NCBI RefSeq assembly: GCF_021440195.1
Contig: NZ_JAJTSZ010000008.1
Span: forward strand, 1 to 64,000
Direction of reading: 5' to 3'
Origin: Dyadobacter sp. CY356
GTDB lineage: Bacteria; Bacteroidota; Bacteroidia; Cytophagales; Spirosomataceae
DNA length: 64,000 nucleotides
Made by a program: the position numbers and the translations under genes. Below are positions 35,730 through 44,050 of this stretch, one piece after another. Under the pieces are notes generated by a model, which saw only the letters and a list, made by a program, of their open reading frames with translations, ran no database searches and had not been told where the DNA came from. Numbering within the stretch: the first letter of the stretch is position 1; each line of letters opens with the position of its first letter.

Positions 35730-37400
35730 ATGAAATTTAAAACTTCCAAAACCCTTACTTTTCTTGCCTTTGCCGGTTTATTTATTTCCTGCAAAAAAGA
35801 AAGTGAAAAATTCCCTGACGGTATTGAACACGTTATTGTGATTGGCGTGGACGGATTGAGCCCGGATGGGATTCAAAAATCCAAATCACCGGTCATTCAC
35901 GACATGATTGCCAATGGCAGCGTAAAATGGAACGTCCGTACGGTTTTAGGATCCAGCAGCAGCCAGAACTGGGCTTCGATGATTTCCGGTGCAGGTCCGG
36001 AACAACATGGTGTGATTAATAACGATTGGGAGCTTGATGACCACAGTTTGCCTCCGATTGTACAGGAAGCGGACGGCCGTTTCCCAACCATTTTCAGTGT
36101 GCTTCACAAAGAAAAACCTGATGTGGAAATTGGTACTGTTTATCATTGGGATGGTTTTGGTAGATTATTTCAAAAAAGCGCCGTCAATTATGACAAACGT
36201 TTTTCTACAGAAGATTCTACGGCAACAGATTTTATTCGTTACATCAAAGAGAAAAAGCCGGCACTTGGATTTGTTCATTTTGATCATGTCGATCACGCCG
36301 GGCATCACGGCGGTCATGGCTCTCCGGAATATTATCAGTCAATAGCAAAGACGGATTCTCTGGTTGCACAGATTTTGAAAGGGATAAAAGACGCCGGAAT
36401 TGAAGACAAAACGTTGGTTATCATCTGGGCAGACCACGGCGGAATTGGTTACGGTCATGGCGGCGCAACACCTCAGGAAGCAGAAATTGCCGGAATATTT
36501 TATGGCAAGGATGTAAAAAAAGGTTATAAAATTGAACAACAGGTTTATACCTATGATCTGGCGGCTACTATCGCTTTTGCACTTAACATAAAACAGCCAT
36601 ATGCCTGGATCGGTCGCCCGGTAAAACCTGTTTTTGAAGGTTTTTCGGAGCCTGAAAATTTATATCTGGGAGAGAAAACGGTTGCACAACCTGTCATTTA
36701 TCCTGAGAGAAAACTGTATCAGCAGGCTGGTGGGTTGTATACCACGGAAACGTCAACGGTAAAAATTGAAACAAAAGCCGAAAAAGGAGTAACACATTAT
36801 ACGACTGACGGATCTGAACCGAAAACTTCATCGCCTGTTTATAAAGCACCGTTTACAATAAACAAAACGACGGTTGTAAAGGCAAAAACCTTTGATGAAA
36901 AAGGGAACGGAAGTCCACTTTCAACCGCTTATTACCGTTTGGTAAAACCAGGTATGGGAAATGGTCTGAACACAACTTTCTATCAGGGAAAAGATCTGAC
37001 AAAAGTGCCTGTTTTCACAACTTTGAAAAAAGGATCATCCTGGATCAGTCCTGAATTCAATATCAACCGCGACCAGATTAATGGTATGGTTGAAAAAGAT
37101 AATTTCAGCTTTGCAATTCAGTTTTCCGGATTTATCCGGATCGACACAGCGGGAAAGTATACTTTTTCGACGCAGTCGGATGATGGCAGCAAACTTTTTA
37201 TTGACGGAAAAGAAGTCGTAGATAATGATGGAAATCACGGTGTGCAGGAAGCAACCGGTTCTGCTGAACTTACTGCGGGAAAACATTCCATTCGCGTAGA
37301 TTACTATAATAATGGCGGCGGTTTCTGGCTTGACGCTTTTTACAAAGGTCCCGGCATTACCAAACAGCTGATCCCGGCTGATAAACTTTTTACCAAATAA
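35730..37400 (+). CDS. Alkaline phosphatase-superfamily lipoprotein with CHB_HEX_C and PA14 domains
   Basis: An exported lipoprotein (signal ends at Cys 21, LFISC). Residues 33-295 form an alkaline-phosphatase superfamily domain similar to nucleotide pyrophosphatase/phosphodiesterases: Asp 41 (VDG), a likely nucleophile Ser 77 (SSSQN, in place of the more usual Thr), DHAGH with Asp 188 and His 192, ADHGG with Asp 235 and His 236, and GHGG with His 243. Then come a chitobiase C-terminal-like domain (THYTTDGSEPKTSSPVYKAP, about 345-405) and a PA14-type carbohydrate-binding domain (FSFAIQFSGFIRIDTAGKYTFSTQSDDGSKLFIDG, about 410-550). Expected to cleave phospho- or phosphono-esters at the cell surface. 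The chosen ATG is at 35730. Confidence 0.85.
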   Translation: MKFKTSKTLTFLAFAGLFISCKKESEKFPDGIEHVIVIGVDGLSPDGIQKSKSPVIHDMIANGSVKWNVRTVLGSSSSQNWASMISGAGPEQHGVINNDWELDDHSLPPIVQEADGRFPTIFSVLHKEKPDVEIGTVYHWDGFGRLFQKSAVNYDKRFSTEDSTATDFIRYIKEKKPALGFVHFDHVDHAGHHGGHGSPEYYQSIAKTDSLVAQILKGIKDAGIEDKTLVIIWADHGGIGYGHGGATPQEAEIAGIFYGKDVKKGYKIEQQVYTYDLAATIAFALNIKQPYAWIGRPVKPVFEGFSEPENLYLGEKTVAQPVIYPERKLYQQAGGLYTTETSTVKIETKAEKGVTHYTTDGSEPKTSSPVYKAPFTINKTTVVKAKTFDEKGNGSPLSTAYYRLVKPGMGNGLNTTFYQGKDLTKVPVFTTLKKGSSWISPEFNINRDQINGMVEKDNFSFAIQFSGFIRIDTAGKYTFSTQSDDGSKLFIDGKEVVDNDGNHGVQEATGSAELTAGKHSIRVDYYNNGGGFWLDAFYKGPGITKQLIPADKLFTK

Positions 37401-37420
37401 TACCCTGACTATTCCTAAAC

Positions 37421-37444
37421 AACCCGGGGCGAAAGTCCCGGGTT
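37421..37444 (+). terminator. Intercistronic hairpin
   Basis: Arms AACCCGGG (37421-37428) and CCCGGGTT (37437-37444) form a strong GC-rich hairpin between the phosphodiesterase gene and the aminotransferase-like gene, with only AATTTAAT-type bases after it. It may partly end transcription or shape mRNA decay within the operon. Confidence 0.55.
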
Positions 37445-37491
37445 AATTTAATATCTTGAATAAAAATTTGATCCGGTGAAATTTTAAAATA

Positions 37492-38862
37492 ATGAGTGAA
37501 AAACAACATAACAGAACCGAAGGAGACATTAACCTGACTTCGGAAAGAAGCAATTGGTATGCTGTAATCAAAGATGCGGATACGCTTTCTTATCTTGAAC
37601 AGGACGCAGAATATTTTTTACACCAGGCTTTGTCAACACCTTGTCTTGATGTTCTGGCATCCTGTGAAGGAATTTATCTGACAGATATCCAGGGCAAAAA
37701 ATACATGGATTTCCATGGCAATAACGTGCACCAGGTTGGATACCGGAATCCATATGTGCTCGACAAAATCAAAGCCCAGCTTGATATTCTTCCTTTTTCA
37801 CCAAGACGATATACAAATGTTCCTGCCATTGAACTGGCAAAAAAACTGGGGTCGCTTTTACCGGGTGACTTAAAGCGTGTTCTATTTGCGCCGGGTGGTA
37901 CTTCTTCCATCAGTATGGCACTCAAACTGGCGCGTATTGTTACAGGAAAACATAAAATTGTTTCGCTTTGGGATTCATTTCATGGTGCTTCTCTTGATGC
38001 TATATCTGCTGGTGGGGAACTGGATTTTCGTAAAGATATGGGGCCGCTTATGCCTGGGGTTGAAAGAATTCCACCGCCTATGACCTACCGCGGTCCGTTT
38101 ATTTCTTCGGGTGACAGCGATCTGGCTTATGCGGATTATCTTGAATATGTGATTGAAAAAGAAGGAGATATCGGTGCCTTTGTTATAGAAACAATTAGAA
38201 ATACGGATGTTCAAATTCCGTCTCAGGCTTATTGGGACAGAGTCAGGGAAATATGCACACGTCATAAAGTTTTGTTAATTCTGGATGAAATTCCAATTGC
38301 ATTCGGACGAACCGGAAAAATGTTTGCCTTCGAAAATTATGGTTTCGAGCCGGATATTATTTGTCTTGGAAAAGGCCTCGGGGCGGGGGTAATGCCGATG
38401 GCGGCAATTGTTGCGCGTGAAAGTTATAATGTTGCCGGAAGTATTTCGCTGGGACATTTCACGCATGAAAAAAGTCCTCTCGGAAGTGTAGCAGCACTGG
38501 CTATGCTTGAATTTATTGAGCAAAATAACATCCTCGAAAAAGTGCAGGATGACGCGTTGTTCATGCGGAAGGAAATTGACATGCTTGCTGAAAGATTTCC
38601 ACTTATCGGTGACGTACGCGGAATCGGCCTGCTTTGGGGTATTGAATTGGTAAATGATAGAAGATCAAAAGAAAAGGCAGTTCGTGAAGCAGAGATTGTC
38701 ATGTACGAATGTCTGAAAAACGGAATGAGTTTTAAAGTTTCTCAGGGAAATGTATTGCAGCTTTCGCCTCCTTTGACCATTACGCGTGAAGAGTTGAAAG
38801 CCGCGTTGCAAATTCTTGAAAATGCTTTGGAAGTAGCTTCATTGGTAGAAAACGTTAATTGA
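37492..38862 (+). CDS. pbfA: Class III PLP enzyme, candidate (R)-1-hydroxy-2-aminoethylphosphonate ammonia-lyase
   Basis: A PLP-dependent protein of the class III aminotransferase fold, 456 residues. The PLP lysine is Lys 294 (CLGKGLGAGV), with Asp 265 (LILDEIPIAFGRTG) and a phosphate-binding GGTSS (about 135-139). The usual class III phrase DEVQTGFGRTG is altered to DEIPIAFGRTG, consistent with a specialised group such as phospho-lyases. In phosphonate loci such proteins are the ammonia-lyase PbfA, which turns (R)-1-hydroxy-2-aminoethylphosphonate into phosphonoacetaldehyde and ammonia. An ordinary aminotransferase using aminoethylphosphonate is the alternative. The name rests on context as much as sequence. 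Confidence 0.65.
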   Translation: MSEKQHNRTEGDINLTSERSNWYAVIKDADTLSYLEQDAEYFLHQALSTPCLDVLASCEGIYLTDIQGKKYMDFHGNNVHQVGYRNPYVLDKIKAQLDILPFSPRRYTNVPAIELAKKLGSLLPGDLKRVLFAPGGTSSISMALKLARIVTGKHKIVSLWDSFHGASLDAISAGGELDFRKDMGPLMPGVERIPPPMTYRGPFISSGDSDLAYADYLEYVIEKEGDIGAFVIETIRNTDVQIPSQAYWDRVREICTRHKVLLILDEIPIAFGRTGKMFAFENYGFEPDIICLGKGLGAGVMPMAAIVARESYNVAGSISLGHFTHEKSPLGSVAALAMLEFIEQNNILEKVQDDALFMRKEIDMLAERFPLIGDVRGIGLLWGIELVNDRRSKEKAVREAEIVMYECLKNGMSFKVSQGNVLQLSPPLTITREELKAALQILENALEVASLVENVN

Positions 38863-38874
38863 AAATACCGGATC

Positions 38875-40176
38875 ATGCAAGTAAAGAAAGCATTGTCAAG
38901 CTCCAATACGTTATTTGTTATCTGGTCAATTGTGGCGTCATTTGGTGCTTACTTTTGTATGTATGCTTTCAGAAAGCCCTTTAATTCAGGTCTTTATCAA
39001 GGGTTGGAGCTATGGGGAATTGGCTATAAATCCATTTTGATACTAGCCCAGGTAGCGGGTTACACGTTGTCAAAATTCGCAGGAATTAAGGTTATTTCAG
39101 AATTAAAGGCCCCTGATCGGGTAAAGCTTATAATTCTGTTGATACTGGTTGCGGAGGTTGCTTTATTATTTTTTGGTCTGGTTCCATATCCATACAATTT
39201 CATTTTTTTGTTCATCAATGGCCTGCCTTTGGGGATGGTTTACGGTGTCGTTTTCAGCTTTCTTGAAGGTCGCCGGTTCACTGAAATGATTGCGTTGGGG
39301 CTGAATATCAGTATTATAGCCGCTTCGGGAATGCTTAAAACGACCTATCTGGAAGTACATCAAATGTTGCCATACGTAACAGAATTCTGGATGCCATTTT
39401 TGATGGGATTGCTTTTCCTCCCGTTTTTCCTGTTGTTTGTCTGGATGCTTCACATGATGCCTGCGCCAACAAATGAGGACAAAATTCTTCGTACAGAAAG
39501 GGAACCGATGACGGATCAGGACAAAAAAAGTGCGCTAAAAGAATATGGTTTTCCCGTGTTATGTATTCTCATTTGTTATGCGCTGCTGATCGTGGGGCGG
39601 GATTTTCGGGATAATTTTACCATTGAGATCTGGAATGAAATTTCGGTAGGCTGGGTAAGTTCTGTTTTATCAAAAACCGAAATGATCACTGGATTTATAG
39701 TCCTGATTGTGGTAGCAAGTCTGGCCTTTATCAAAAATAACCTGATCGGTTTCCGAATGACAAATCTGGTCATTTTTACCGGCGTCGTGATGAGCGGGGT
39801 TTCCAGTTTCCTTTTTGAAATGCATATGATAAGTGGTTTTTACTGGATGCTGATGATTGGTACCGGAATGTTTCTGGGATTTACCGTAATCCAGTCCGCC
39901 TTGTTTGACCGTATGATCGCACTGTTCCGGATCAGGGCCAACGCAGGATTTTTTGTCTACATGTGCGAAAGTATAGGATATCTGGGCAGTGCGGGATTAT
40001 TACTATATAAGGAATTATTTATGAAGCAGTTAAGCTGGTCGAAAGTATTGATACAGTTTACGTATCTGCAAGCGGCGGTTAGTCTGGCTTTACTCATATT
40101 TGGAAATCTATACTTAGAAAGACATCGAAGAAGATTGAAAAAAAAGGAAAAAGACAGTTATGTAGCTGTTGCTTAG
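38875..40176 (+). CDS. MFS-type transporter, DUF5690 family
   Basis: An inner-membrane protein of 433 residues with about twelve hydrophobic segments, matching the DUF5690 branch of the major facilitator superfamily (start SIVASFGAYFCMYAFRKPFNSGLY). Its loop between the two halves (EDKILRTEREPMTDQDKKS) is the usual site. Family members occur beside phosphonate and glycan utilisation genes but their substrates are not established. It begins 12 bases after the PLP enzyme gene, so it is likely the last gene of the operon and may import the released phosphonate. Confidence 0.85.
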   Translation: MQVKKALSSSNTLFVIWSIVASFGAYFCMYAFRKPFNSGLYQGLELWGIGYKSILILAQVAGYTLSKFAGIKVISELKAPDRVKLIILLILVAEVALLFFGLVPYPYNFIFLFINGLPLGMVYGVVFSFLEGRRFTEMIALGLNISIIAASGMLKTTYLEVHQMLPYVTEFWMPFLMGLLFLPFFLLFVWMLHMMPAPTNEDKILRTEREPMTDQDKKSALKEYGFPVLCILICYALLIVGRDFRDNFTIEIWNEISVGWVSSVLSKTEMITGFIVLIVVASLAFIKNNLIGFRMTNLVIFTGVVMSGVSSFLFEMHMISGFYWMLMIGTGMFLGFTVIQSALFDRMIALFRIRANAGFFVYMCESIGYLGSAGLLLYKELFMKQLSWSKVLIQFTYLQAAVSLALLIFGNLYLERHRRRLKKKEKDSYVAVA

Positions 40177-40189
40177 AGTAATAAGTTTT

Positions 40190-40236
40190 AACGTCCGAAG
40201 GTTTTGTAGGTATACTACGGGCATTCGGACGTTTGA
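40190..40236 (+). terminator. Intrinsic terminator at the end of the phosphonate locus
   Basis: Ten-base arms AACGTCCGAA (40190-40199) and TTCGGACGTT (40224-40233) pair around a 24-base loop and are followed by a short T run. It sits 14 bases past the DUF5690 stop and would also serve the convergent lipoprotein gene. Confidence 0.75.
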
Positions 40237-40264
40237 TTTACTAAGTCTGGAAATCAGTCGGCTT

Positions 40265-40732
40265 CTAAGGCAAAACGGCTGCGCGTTGGCCGGTAATATA
40301 CCCAATTTTTTTATCCGCACTTTCAATATCTGTTTTTTTCAGTTGCAACGGTTTTCCTTCATAACTTTCTAAAATTATTGAGTCAGCAGACACATACTTT
40401 ACGATTTCAACGGATTTTATTTCGCCAGGAATATTGGCACCGTACCAATGAATATCGTCTTTCTGGGACCATGTTACGAGTGACAATTCTGAACCAGCCG
40501 GATATTTTTCATCCTTAGCACTTCTTGCATGTTCTGCCGCAATATCATTTCCATATAACGTAGACATGGTTTTCTCTTTTTTGTCAACCATACTCGTAAT
40601 AACTTTTCCTTCCAGAACACCTGAAATTTTGGTGCTGTCAGCCAATGAAGCACTTTCATTATATAAATGTTCTTTTGCGCAACTTGCCAAACCAAGCAAG
40701 GATAAAAAGCTCAACCTGATTATATCTTTCAT
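40265..40732 (-). CDS. Hypothetical small lipoprotein
   Basis: A 155-residue exported protein with a lipoprotein signal (LLGLASC, Cys about residue 18). No family is recognised. The mature part has alternating charged and hydrophobic segments (for example SEVIKYVSADSIILESYEG-like strands), suggesting a small beta-rich domain that binds something at the periplasmic face. It follows the haem/P460 protein gene by three bases, so it very likely works with it. I do not assign a function. Confidence 0.7.
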   Translation of the reverse strand: MKDIIRLSFLSLLGLASCAKEHLYNESASLADSTKISGVLEGKVITSMVDKKEKTMSTLYGNDIAAEHARSAKDEKYPAGSELSLVTWSQKDDIHWYGANIPGEIKSVEIVKYVSADSIILESYEGKPLQLKKTDIESADKKIGYITGQRAAVLP

Positions 40733-40735
40733 GGA

Positions 40736-41689
40736 TTATTTAGATTTAAGGTGAAGAGGCATGGTAAACACAAAATCATTATCCTTCACCGGTTTGTGAC
40801 AGTTAATACATTCCTGGGTAAATGTTTCCGTTTTCCCGTAGGGCGTCAGCTGCATTCCCTTCCATCTGGCCCATCCCCAGCCAGCCGTTTTCTCATATTT
40901 TTTATCGTCCTTGATCATAAATTCCACTTGCCTGAACTCTCCGGAGTTCACTTTTCCGGTAGAATCGATCAGTTCCTCCCACCCGATTTTGGCAAATGTT
41001 GCTCCGTTGGGCCAGGGATTGATATGGTTTTCCTTAATAGCTTTCACTGCAATATCATTCGCCACGATGACCCGCATCGTTCCGTTATCAAAACGATCAG
41101 AAGTACTGATTACTTTCCAGTTTTTAAAATCCGGAATGTATTCAATGCCATTTGGCGAAGGTTTTACATTTTCAATTTTAGTCTTCGCTCCAACCCATTC
41201 GTTATATTGTTTGTTTGCAGCATGTATTCGGGAAGTATCAGAAGTTTTGACAGAAACCAGACTGGTTATATAGTTTTTCAATACTGAAATATCAACGGCA
41301 GACAACTTCGCTTCCGGGTGTAATGCTGCATATTGTTTTAGTGGCATGGCACCTAACGAAATCTGGTTGAAGGCCTCAAACAATTTTGCTTTTTGATCCG
41401 CCGGTGCCAGACTATCCCAGGTAGAGAAATTAAGCACTTTTCTTGCATCTGCAATATCCTGCGCAACCATCCAGGAAGCCGGGGCGATTTTATCAAACCA
41501 TAGAAGCTGGGTTTCATTGGAATGACAATCATAACAAGCTTTTTTTAGCACTAGCCGGACATCATCCGGAACGGGCAATGCCGTGGTAACCGGTGGATTT
41601 TTGATATCCGGTCCTGCATATTGCATTGCTATAAAAATCAGGATCGCTACAACAAAAATCAATACACTATTTTTTTTCATCATTTTCAT
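40736..41689 (-). CDS. Cytochrome P460 domain protein with haem-binding domain
   Basis: An exported haem protein with an N-terminal membrane anchor (about residues 9-26). The first domain is the Haem_bd type, with CxxCH at CYDCH (Cys 52, Cys 55, His 56), and the second has the cytochrome P460 fold, ending in CINCH (Cys 294, Cys 297, His 298) and NDFVFTMP. P460-type haems are known from hydroxylamine and nitric oxide handling in other bacteria. Start was placed at the ATG at 41689; the codon before it is TTG. Three bases separate it from the small lipoprotein gene. No ammonia-oxidation genes are near, so a general detoxification role is more likely. Confidence 0.85.
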   Translation of the reverse strand: MKMMKKNSVLIFVVAILIFIAMQYAGPDIKNPPVTTALPVPDDVRLVLKKACYDCHSNETQLLWFDKIAPASWMVAQDIADARKVLNFSTWDSLAPADQKAKLFEAFNQISLGAMPLKQYAALHPEAKLSAVDISVLKNYITSLVSVKTSDTSRIHAANKQYNEWVGAKTKIENVKPSPNGIEYIPDFKNWKVISTSDRFDNGTMRVIVANDIAVKAIKENHINPWPNGATFAKIGWEELIDSTGKVNSGEFRQVEFMIKDDKKYEKTAGWGWARWKGMQLTPYGKTETFTQECINCHKPVKDNDFVFTMPLHLKSK

Positions 41690-41692
41690 CAA

Positions 41693-42024
41693 GGGACTGT
41701 TTACATGGAAATTTACGGAAATTAAAATTATTTGTTAATCATGCGATTGTTGATTTAATAATAAATGGATAAAAATTTATATCAATGTCTAAAACTTTAT
41801 ATATCAGCCTGTAACAATTTTATTGCGGGATTAAAAGAATTTTAATCATTTCGAAGGAGTACAATTTGCATCAAATAGTACTTTACTTTGCGTAAGCTGC
41901 TAAGAGGAAGTATACATATGCCAAATTTTTAGTAGAATAATTACAATAAAAAATATAATTTTGTCGAATTACTCGTTAATTACTATACGCAAACTGCAAT
42001 TACCGGATTGTGAACAAATTGACA
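41693..42024. other. AT-rich divergent promoter region
   Basis: About 330 bases between the P460 gene (minus) and the sigma factor gene (plus). It is AT-rich and contains a weak Bacteroidota-like element pair, TTTG at 41865 and TACTTTG at 41884, about 15 bases apart. No other feature is visible. Confidence 0.5.
41865..41890 (+). promoter_or_regulatory. Weak candidate promoter for the sigma factor gene
   Basis: TTTG at 41865-41868 and TACTTTG at 41884-41890 resemble the Bacteroidota -33 and -7 elements (TTTG and TAnnTTTG), but spacing is a little short and the -7 element lacks a base. Offered only as a candidate. Confidence 0.25.
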
Positions 42025-42612
42025 ATGGTAGATTATAAAAAACCATCCGAAGCGGATTTAATAGAGGGATTGAGAAATGGTGACAGAGATGCCTTTACTT
42101 TTATTTATAAAGAATACTGGTTCAGAATGTATTCCGTCGCACAGCGAAAATTGCAAAATAGTGCACTTGCAGAAGAGCTGATTCAGGATATTTTCACAAG
42201 ACTTTGGAAAGAAAGAGAAACAATCCGGATTTCACAGCTGGATTTTTATCTTTTTTCTGCGGTTCGCTATGAAGTAATTGACCAGATCCGTGCCGCTGGT
42301 CGTCAGCAAACTTATGCTGAATATTACAAAACGTTTTCATCATTTGAAGAACTAAATACCGAAAATACAGTCGCTTTCAACGATCTGGTACAAATGATCG
42401 ATAAAGGATTGGAAATCCTGCCTGCCAAATCCCGGGAAATATTCAGGTTAAACCGTTTTCAGCATTTTGCTGTTGGGCAAATTGCCAGTCAACTTGGTTT
42501 ATCAGAAAAAGCTGTGGAATATCATCTTACCAAAGCCACAAAATCCATCAGAACTTATTTAAAAGAAATCCTGATTTCTCTCCTTGTAATAGCCTCCGCT
42601 TTTCTGTATTGA
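42025..42612 (+). CDS. ECF RNA polymerase sigma factor (FecI-like)
   Basis: An extracytoplasmic-function sigma factor of the Bacteroidota FecI-type expansion. Region 2 is visible at about residues 12-85 (GLRNGDRDAFTFIYKEYWFRMYSVA, ELIQDIFTRLWKERE) and region 4 at about 125-180 (LEILPAKSREIFRLNRFQHFAVGQIASQLGLSEKAVEYHLTKA). A short hydrophobic tail ends the protein, as in other members. The frame also starts with a GTG at 42010; the ATG at 42025 is preferred. It should direct transcription of the SusC/SusD genes under control of the FecR protein downstream. Confidence 0.9.
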   Translation: MVDYKKPSEADLIEGLRNGDRDAFTFIYKEYWFRMYSVAQRKLQNSALAEELIQDIFTRLWKERETIRISQLDFYLFSAVRYEVIDQIRAAGRQQTYAEYYKTFSSFEELNTENTVAFNDLVQMIDKGLEILPAKSREIFRLNRFQHFAVGQIASQLGLSEKAVEYHLTKATKSIRTYLKEILISLLVIASAFLY

Positions 42613-42807
42613 TCGGACACCAGATTAATCACTATTTAACTTTAATAGAATTATTTAAAGTTTGTTTGGTTATTAATAGCTATATCGTATAATCTTTCAA
42701 AGATTAAATAAAATCATTTAGGGGAAATGTATACTTATGCGGCTTGTATGTATAGTTAGCTATTTATACTAAGCCCTTTAATTTTTTACAAGTAAAGTTA
42801 ATGTCAA

Positions 42808-43875
42808 ATGTCTGATCGCGAAATTCAGGAACTCCTTTTACGCTACCGCCGCGGAAAATGTACGGAAGATGAAATCATGAAGATTCATTTGTGGTATGAA
42901 AGCCTTAACAAGGATTTCACAGCTTCAATGGATAAGGATGAAAAATCATCTCTGGAAGATAAAATTTTTGAAAAAATAAGTCAGGATATAAATCGACCTT
43001 TCTTACGTATACACGCGGAGGAACCGGTTGTGCATTCTGTCTGGTGGAAATCCTCTTTTTTAAAATATGGTATGGCAGCGGCTGTTATTCTGTTGCTTGG
43101 ATTTTCGTTTTTGTTCAAGAAAAATCAGGAGCATGCAGCCATGAAAAGTGAATCCCTGGTTATGCATTCGCAAAAAGGAAATTTAAAATCGTCCTTAAAC
43201 AGTTCAACATCGATCCAGCGAATACGATTGGAAGATAACAGCCTGGTAACACTGGCCCCGGGAAGCCGAATTTCATATCCACATGTATTTTCCGGAGATA
43301 AACGGGAAGTACAGCTGGAAGGAGACGCGTTTTTTGAAATATCAAAAAATCCGGCGAAACCATTTTTCGTTTATAGCGGAAAACTGGTCACCAAAGTGTT
43401 AGGTACCAGTTTTTGGGTCAAAACCAATAAGGAATCTTTTACGACCGAGGTGGAAGTATTAACAGGAAAAGTATCTGTTTTTGAAAATGGATTTATACAT
43501 ATCAGCCACAATAAAAAGGCTGTGAAAGATACCCAGGGAGTCGTTCTGACACCTAATCAAAGAGTTTCATATGATGAAGAAAGCGGACATTTGCTGACCG
43601 GTATTGTGGAGCAACCTATTCTTATTCCCGAAAATATGACCGGTGCCAATATGGTTTTCAATGACGAAGCCTTGCTGGATATTACCACGAAGCTCCAAAA
43701 ACAATATGGTATTGAAATCGTATTTGCAAACGAGTTGCTGGAAAAATGCACGTTCACCGGCGACATATCCGAAATCCCGCTTTATGATAAACTGGATTTA
43801 ATATGCAAGGCAAATACGGCCCGTTACGAAATAAAAGGTACCAGGATATTAATTACCGGAAATGGTTGTGATTGA
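42808..43875 (+). CDS. FecR family anti-sigma factor
   Basis: An inner-membrane regulator of 355 residues: an N-terminal cytoplasmic part (1-80, binding the sigma factor), a transmembrane helix (about 82-101, GMAAAVILLLGFSFLF), a periplasmic FecR domain (about 120-220, IRLEDNSLVTLAPGSRISYPHVF) and a C-terminal DUF4974 domain (about 280-352, DEALLDITTKLQKQYG). It would receive the signal from the STN domain of the receptor encoded next. The 195-base gap after the sigma gene suggests that it may have its own promoter. Confidence 0.9.
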   Translation: MSDREIQELLLRYRRGKCTEDEIMKIHLWYESLNKDFTASMDKDEKSSLEDKIFEKISQDINRPFLRIHAEEPVVHSVWWKSSFLKYGMAAAVILLLGFSFLFKKNQEHAAMKSESLVMHSQKGNLKSSLNSSTSIQRIRLEDNSLVTLAPGSRISYPHVFSGDKREVQLEGDAFFEISKNPAKPFFVYSGKLVTKVLGTSFWVKTNKESFTTEVEVLTGKVSVFENGFIHISHNKKAVKDTQGVVLTPNQRVSYDEESGHLLTGIVEQPILIPENMTGANMVFNDEALLDITTKLQKQYGIEIVFANELLEKCTFTGDISEIPLYDKLDLICKANTARYEIKGTRILITGNGCD

Positions 43876-43967
43876 TAAGCTTAAAGAAAATTATAACCAA
43901 TAAACCTGTCAATATGATCATATAAATCCTCCAAAAATTTATCCTTTTCTGAATTGGAAAGGATAGA

Positions 43968-44000
43968 AAAGCCGATAACGGTGGAACGTTACCGGCTTTG
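43968..44000 (+). terminator. Stem-loop between FecR and SusC genes
   Basis: The arm AAAAGCCGATAACG pairs with CGTTACCGGCTTT (one mismatch, six-base loop) at 43968-44000. It is not followed by a T run, so it may act as partial terminator or as a 5' element for the SusC transcript. Confidence 0.5.
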
Positions 44001-44050
44001 CAATACCTTCTTCTCAACAAGTATCCGGCAAGATACAGGAAGGAGAAAAT

